The position numbers were made by a program, and so were the translations under genes. A stretch of 24,473 bases of DNA, from positions 1-24,473 of the forward strand of contig JABJBD010000171.1 of assembly GCA_018668795.1 (NCBI GenBank), in the 5' to 3' direction. The number at the start of each line of letters is the position of its first letter. Position 1 is the stretch's first letter. Of this stretch, positions 21,840 to 24,473 are shown in pieces. The stretch is from Candidatus Puniceispirillum sp. (GTDB lineage: Bacteria > Pseudomonadota > Alphaproteobacteria > Puniceispirillales > Puniceispirillaceae). The notes below the pieces were generated by a model. The model ran no database searches. It was not told the DNA's origin and was given only the letters and a program-made list of their open reading frames with translations.

Positions 21840-24185
21840 ATGCTAATGGACGAAAAAACAATATTATCTTCTACATATGACAATCTGCCTTTAACAAGTA
21901 CGCATTGGGGTACCTATAGAGTTGAGGCGGTTGATGGCAAGGTCACGGCGCTTCATCCGTTTGGCGCGGATAGTGATCCGTCACCTATTGGCACGGGTAT
22001 TGTTGATGTGTTGGACTCGCCAGCGCGGATCAAAATGCCAATGGTACGCAAAAGCTGGTTGGAGCATGGCCCTGGCACGGCAACCGATAAACGCGGGCAA
22101 GAGCCCTTTGTTCAGGTCTCATGGGATGAGGCTGAGACGCTTGTTGCCAGCGAGCTTAGCCGTGTAAAAACTGATTTTGGTAACAAGGCAATTTTCGGGG
22201 GGTCTTATGGCTGGGCAAGTGCTGGACGCTTTCACCATGCGCAAAGCCAACTTCACCGATTTCTGAATTGTATCGGCGGCTATACGCGGTCGGTCAATAC
22301 CTATAGCTATGCGGCGGCCGAAGTGATTCTACCGCATGTGCTGGGTAACTTTGGCGGTATGATGTATGGCCAGACAAGCCTAGAGTCAGTCGCTAATTCG
22401 ACTGAATTATTTGTCAGCTTTGGTGGATTTCCAGCGCGTAATTGCCAGATTGCCAGTGGCGGTACAGGCGATCACAGTCAGGTTGGCCTTATGCAAAAAG
22501 CCCGACAAAGAGGCGCTGAATTTATTTCGGTGTCACCGATACGTTCGGATATGCTTGAGCGGGTTGATGCCGAATGGCTAGCGGCGCGCCCCGGAAGTGA
22601 CACCGCAATTTTATTGGCGCTGGCGCATTGTTTGTTGGCTGAAAATTTACATGATACTGATTTTCTGGCGCGCTATAGCAGTGGCTTTGACGCTTTTGCT
22701 GCCTACGTGACTGGACAAAGTGACGGTGTGCCCAAGTCAGCTGAATGGGCAGCGTCATTGTCTGATATTCCAGCTGCAACCATACGAACGCTGGCACGGC
22801 GGATGGCATCATCTCGCACGATGTTGTCGGTAAGCTGGTCGTTGACGCGTCAAGATCATGGTGAACAACCTTACTGGGCAGCGATCACCCTTGCAACCAT
22901 GCTTGGTCAGATTGGTTTGCCAGGCGGTGGTGTTGGGTTTGGCTATGGTGCGACAAATTCGGTTGGTATGCAGCGCCAGATGCTGAATTTTGCCGCATTG
23001 CCGCAAGGCAAGAACGCAGTTGATGATTTTATCCCTGTAGCCCGAATTTCGGATATGCTTTTAAATCCGGAAACCGATTTTGTTTATGATGGTGGTCGTT
23101 ATACCTATCCTGATATCCGGCTTGTTTATTGGGCTGGAGGTAATCCATTTCATCATCATCAAGATCTGCAACGGCTTGTTAGCGCGTGGCAGAAACCCGA
23201 AACGGTTATCGTGCATGAATGGTGCTGGAATACGCTGGCAAAACATGCCGATATAATATTGCCCTGTACAACACATCTTGAACGCCCTGACATTATGCTT
23301 AATCCACGTGATCCCTTTATTGTCATGATGGAACAGGTGGTGCCACCAGTTGGCGAAGCGCGAAATGATTATGATATTTTTGCCAATATCGCCCGGCATA
23401 TGAAGGTTGAAGATTCCTTTACCGAGGGACGCGACATGCATGCCTGGCAAGAATGGATGTATGAAACATCGCGTGACATGGCGGCTGAAAAAGGCGTGGC
23501 CTTGCCCGATCTGGATAGTTTGAAACAAAAGGGCTGGGTAAAGATTGATGTGCCAGACAAGCCACATATTATGATTGAAGACTTTATTGATGATCCAGTT
23601 GTCAATCCGCTGAATACAGCAAGCGGCAAAATCGAAATCGTTTCGCAGACGATTGCCAATTTTGATGATGATATGAATTGTTCACCGCATGCGATATGGC
23701 GCGAACCAAGTGAATGGCTTGGCAATGCGGATGATAAATTTTCGCTTCATCTGATTTCCAATCAGCCACAAACCAAATTGCATTCGCAACTTGATCACGG
23801 CAGTCATAGCCGTGCGGGTAAAATCAATCAGCGAGAACCAGTGACAATGCATCCCGATGATGCCGCGGCGCGTGGGTTGCATGATGGCGATCTGGTTCAG
23901 GTTTTCAATGACCGGGGTATTTGCCTAGGTGTTCTGGTGGTGAGTGATGATGTACGACCCGATGTAGTGCAGATGGCAACAGGTGCGTGGCTGGATCCGA
24001 TGATGACCGCAGATGGCAAGCTATTATGCAAGCATGGCAACCCGAATGTTCTGACGCATGACCTAGGCACGTCAAAAATGACGCAAGGCCCTGCGGCCTT
24101 GTCATGCCTTGTCGAGGTGACAAAATATAACGATGCGCCGCCATCTATGACAGCTTTTGACCCGCCGGAGATTATAACGCGCTAG
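21840..24185 (+). CDS. bisC: Molybdopterin-dependent S-oxide reductase, BisC/DorA family (cytoplasmic)
   Basis: bis-MGD molybdoenzyme of 781 residues, close in length and layout to E. coli BisC (about 777), which reduces biotin sulfoxide and free methionine sulfoxide. MPMVRKSWLEHGPG and FVQVSWDEA open the family pattern. Ser156 (NTYSYAAAE) is the predicted Mo ligand. Tyr123 and Trp125 in GGSYGW sit at the same spacing from it as Tyr114/Trp116 from Ser147 in Rhodobacter DMSO reductase. No iron-sulfur Cys motif and no Tat signal are present, so it should be cytoplasmic. Cofactor-domain motifs TKLHSQLDHGSHSR and REPVTMHPDDAAARGLHDGD are near the C-terminus, ending KYNDAPPSMTAFDPPE as in BisC. 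ATG 21840 has no clear ribosome site (ATG 21846 is possible). It may use thioredoxin-type donors. Confidence 0.88.
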   Translation: MLMDEKTILSSTYDNLPLTSTHWGTYRVEAVDGKVTALHPFGADSDPSPIGTGIVDVLDSPARIKMPMVRKSWLEHGPGTATDKRGQEPFVQVSWDEAETLVASELSRVKTDFGNKAIFGGSYGWASAGRFHHAQSQLHRFLNCIGGYTRSVNTYSYAAAEVILPHVLGNFGGMMYGQTSLESVANSTELFVSFGGFPARNCQIASGGTGDHSQVGLMQKARQRGAEFISVSPIRSDMLERVDAEWLAARPGSDTAILLALAHCLLAENLHDTDFLARYSSGFDAFAAYVTGQSDGVPKSAEWAASLSDIPAATIRTLARRMASSRTMLSVSWSLTRQDHGEQPYWAAITLATMLGQIGLPGGGVGFGYGATNSVGMQRQMLNFAALPQGKNAVDDFIPVARISDMLLNPETDFVYDGGRYTYPDIRLVYWAGGNPFHHHQDLQRLVSAWQKPETVIVHEWCWNTLAKHADIILPCTTHLERPDIMLNPRDPFIVMMEQVVPPVGEARNDYDIFANIARHMKVEDSFTEGRDMHAWQEWMYETSRDMAAEKGVALPDLDSLKQKGWVKIDVPDKPHIMIEDFIDDPVVNPLNTASGKIEIVSQTIANFDDDMNCSPHAIWREPSEWLGNADDKFSLHLISNQPQTKLHSQLDHGSHSRAGKINQREPVTMHPDDAAARGLHDGDLVQVFNDRGICLGVLVVSDDVRPDVVQMATGAWLDPMMTADGKLLCKHGNPNVLTHDLGTSKMTQGPAALSCLVEVTKYNDAPPSMTAFDPPEIITR

Positions 24186-24205
24186 GCCACGCTGTTAGTT
24201 TTTTT
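24175..24205 (+). terminator. Terminator overlapping both stop codons of a convergent pair
   Basis: TAACGCG (24175-24181) pairs with CGC-T-GTTA (24190-24197) with one bulged T, followed by G and seven T (24199-24205). The hairpin contains the bisC stop TAG (24183-24185) and the minus-strand stop TAA (24195-24197). It fits a Rho-independent terminator for bisC. Confidence 0.5.
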
Positions 24206-24473
24206 GTGGTTTCAGGCTGGTGCCTAAAACAGTTTTGGCATCCATTTTTCTATCAAGTCTTCGGGCAAGAGTTTCGGATGATTGCATGGTAGCATCGCGT
24301 TCCTGTTCATAGCAGGACAGGCATAATTCGATGGCGCGTCCTGACGCGGTTGTAACGCGAGCCGTTGGTATTGTTTCGTCAAAATCAGGATGCGGGTTTT
24401 TGGTGCGTCCACAAAAATCACAAAGAGCATCAGGTTTGCCATAGCCAAAGCGGGGGGTGGATGCGTGTGATGA
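24195..24473 (-). CDS. Zinc-ribbon-like protein, C-terminal part (start beyond right edge)
   Basis: The minus-strand frame is open from the window edge to TAA (24195-24197), giving 92 residues without a start. It contains CDFCGR and, about 30 residues on, CLSCYEQERDA: two CxxC pairs that would bind one zinc. A polar, basic tail (RRLDRKMDAKTVLG, LKPQKN) follows. The residues between (FDETIPTARVTTASGRAIEL) read like real protein, whereas the overlapping 74-residue frame at 24224-24448 is a shadow. Function unknown; small zinc-ribbon proteins are often nucleic-acid-binding or metallochaperone-like. It converges on bisC with 9 bp between stop codons. Confidence 0.65.
   Translation of the reverse strand, partial: SSHASTPRFGYGKPDALCDFCGRTKNPHPDFDETIPTARVTTASGRAIELCLSCYEQERDATMQSSETLARRLDRKMDAKTVLGTSLKPQKN

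Noticed and set aside
23061..23567. 168-residue frame antisense to bisC
   Set aside because: His/Ile/Phe-rich composition, no ribosome site, fully inside the molybdoenzyme gene.
24224..24448. 74-residue minus-strand frame at the right end
   Set aside because: It overlaps another frame on the same strand that is open to the edge and carries paired CxxC motifs; the latter is the better gene.

Overview
The window looks like chromosomal DNA of a marine-type alphaproteobacterium of moderate GC. The strongest internal sign is the umuD promoter site, which has the alphaproteobacterial LexA form GTTC-N7-GTTC. The polyol ABC uptake locus, the Liv-type ABC cassette, the TsuA/rhodanese genes and a cytoplasmic BisC-type S-oxide reductase fit Rhodospirillales/SAR116-like genomes. 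That placement is inference, since no 16S or marker phylogeny was possible. No tRNA, rRNA, CRISPR array, insertion sequence or prophage was recognised.

Layout. (1) 1-4499: a carbohydrate (probably sorbitol/mannitol) locus. On the minus strand it has a LacI-type repressor, a SmoE-like binding protein and the first 15 codons of a permease running off the left edge. On the plus strand it has a P-loop sugar-kinase-like protein and a PfkB fructokinase. Two near-identical operator-like sites, one before the binding-protein gene and one in the lacI/kinase divergent gap, suggest one regulon. (2) 4500-6946: an SOS-controlled umuDC pair (DNA polymerase V) followed by a small XRE-type regulator. (3) 7019-8251: an MFS transporter. 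(4) 8508-11380: a co-directional set of fumarylacetoacetase-fold hydrolase, TauE/SafE anion exporter and class V PLP enzyme. (5) 11446-16399: a complete minus-strand Liv-type ABC operon (binding protein, two permeases, two ATPases), whose last ATPase carries a lysine/alanine-rich, histone-H1-like N-terminal extension. (6) 16600-18898: an SDR oxidoreductase, an ArsC-type arsenate reductase and an EamA exporter. (7) 19370-24473: a sulfur island with a periplasmic two-domain rhodanese, a TsuA/YeeE thiosulfate-type transporter, a 60-residue secreted or anchored Cys-rich peptide and a BisC/DorA-type molybdoenzyme. A zinc-ribbon gene converges on it from the right edge; its start lies outside the window.

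How the genes work together. In the left locus, polyol would be imported by the ABC transporter, oxidised to fructose (dehydrogenase not in the window), and phosphorylated by the PfkB kinase, under LacI-type control. In the right island, a periplasmic sulfurtransferase and a thiosulfate/sulfane-sulfur channel could feed sulfur inward, with a cytoplasmic S-oxide reductase next to them.

The observations most worth a second look are the histone-like tail on the LivF ATPase, the intrinsic-terminator-like hairpin inside the tsuA coding start, the rhodanese-TsuA-Cys peptide-BisC arrangement, the paired LacI operators, related 16-bp tandem repeats at two distant intergenic sites, and a terminator that overlaps both stop codons of a convergent gene pair at the right end.
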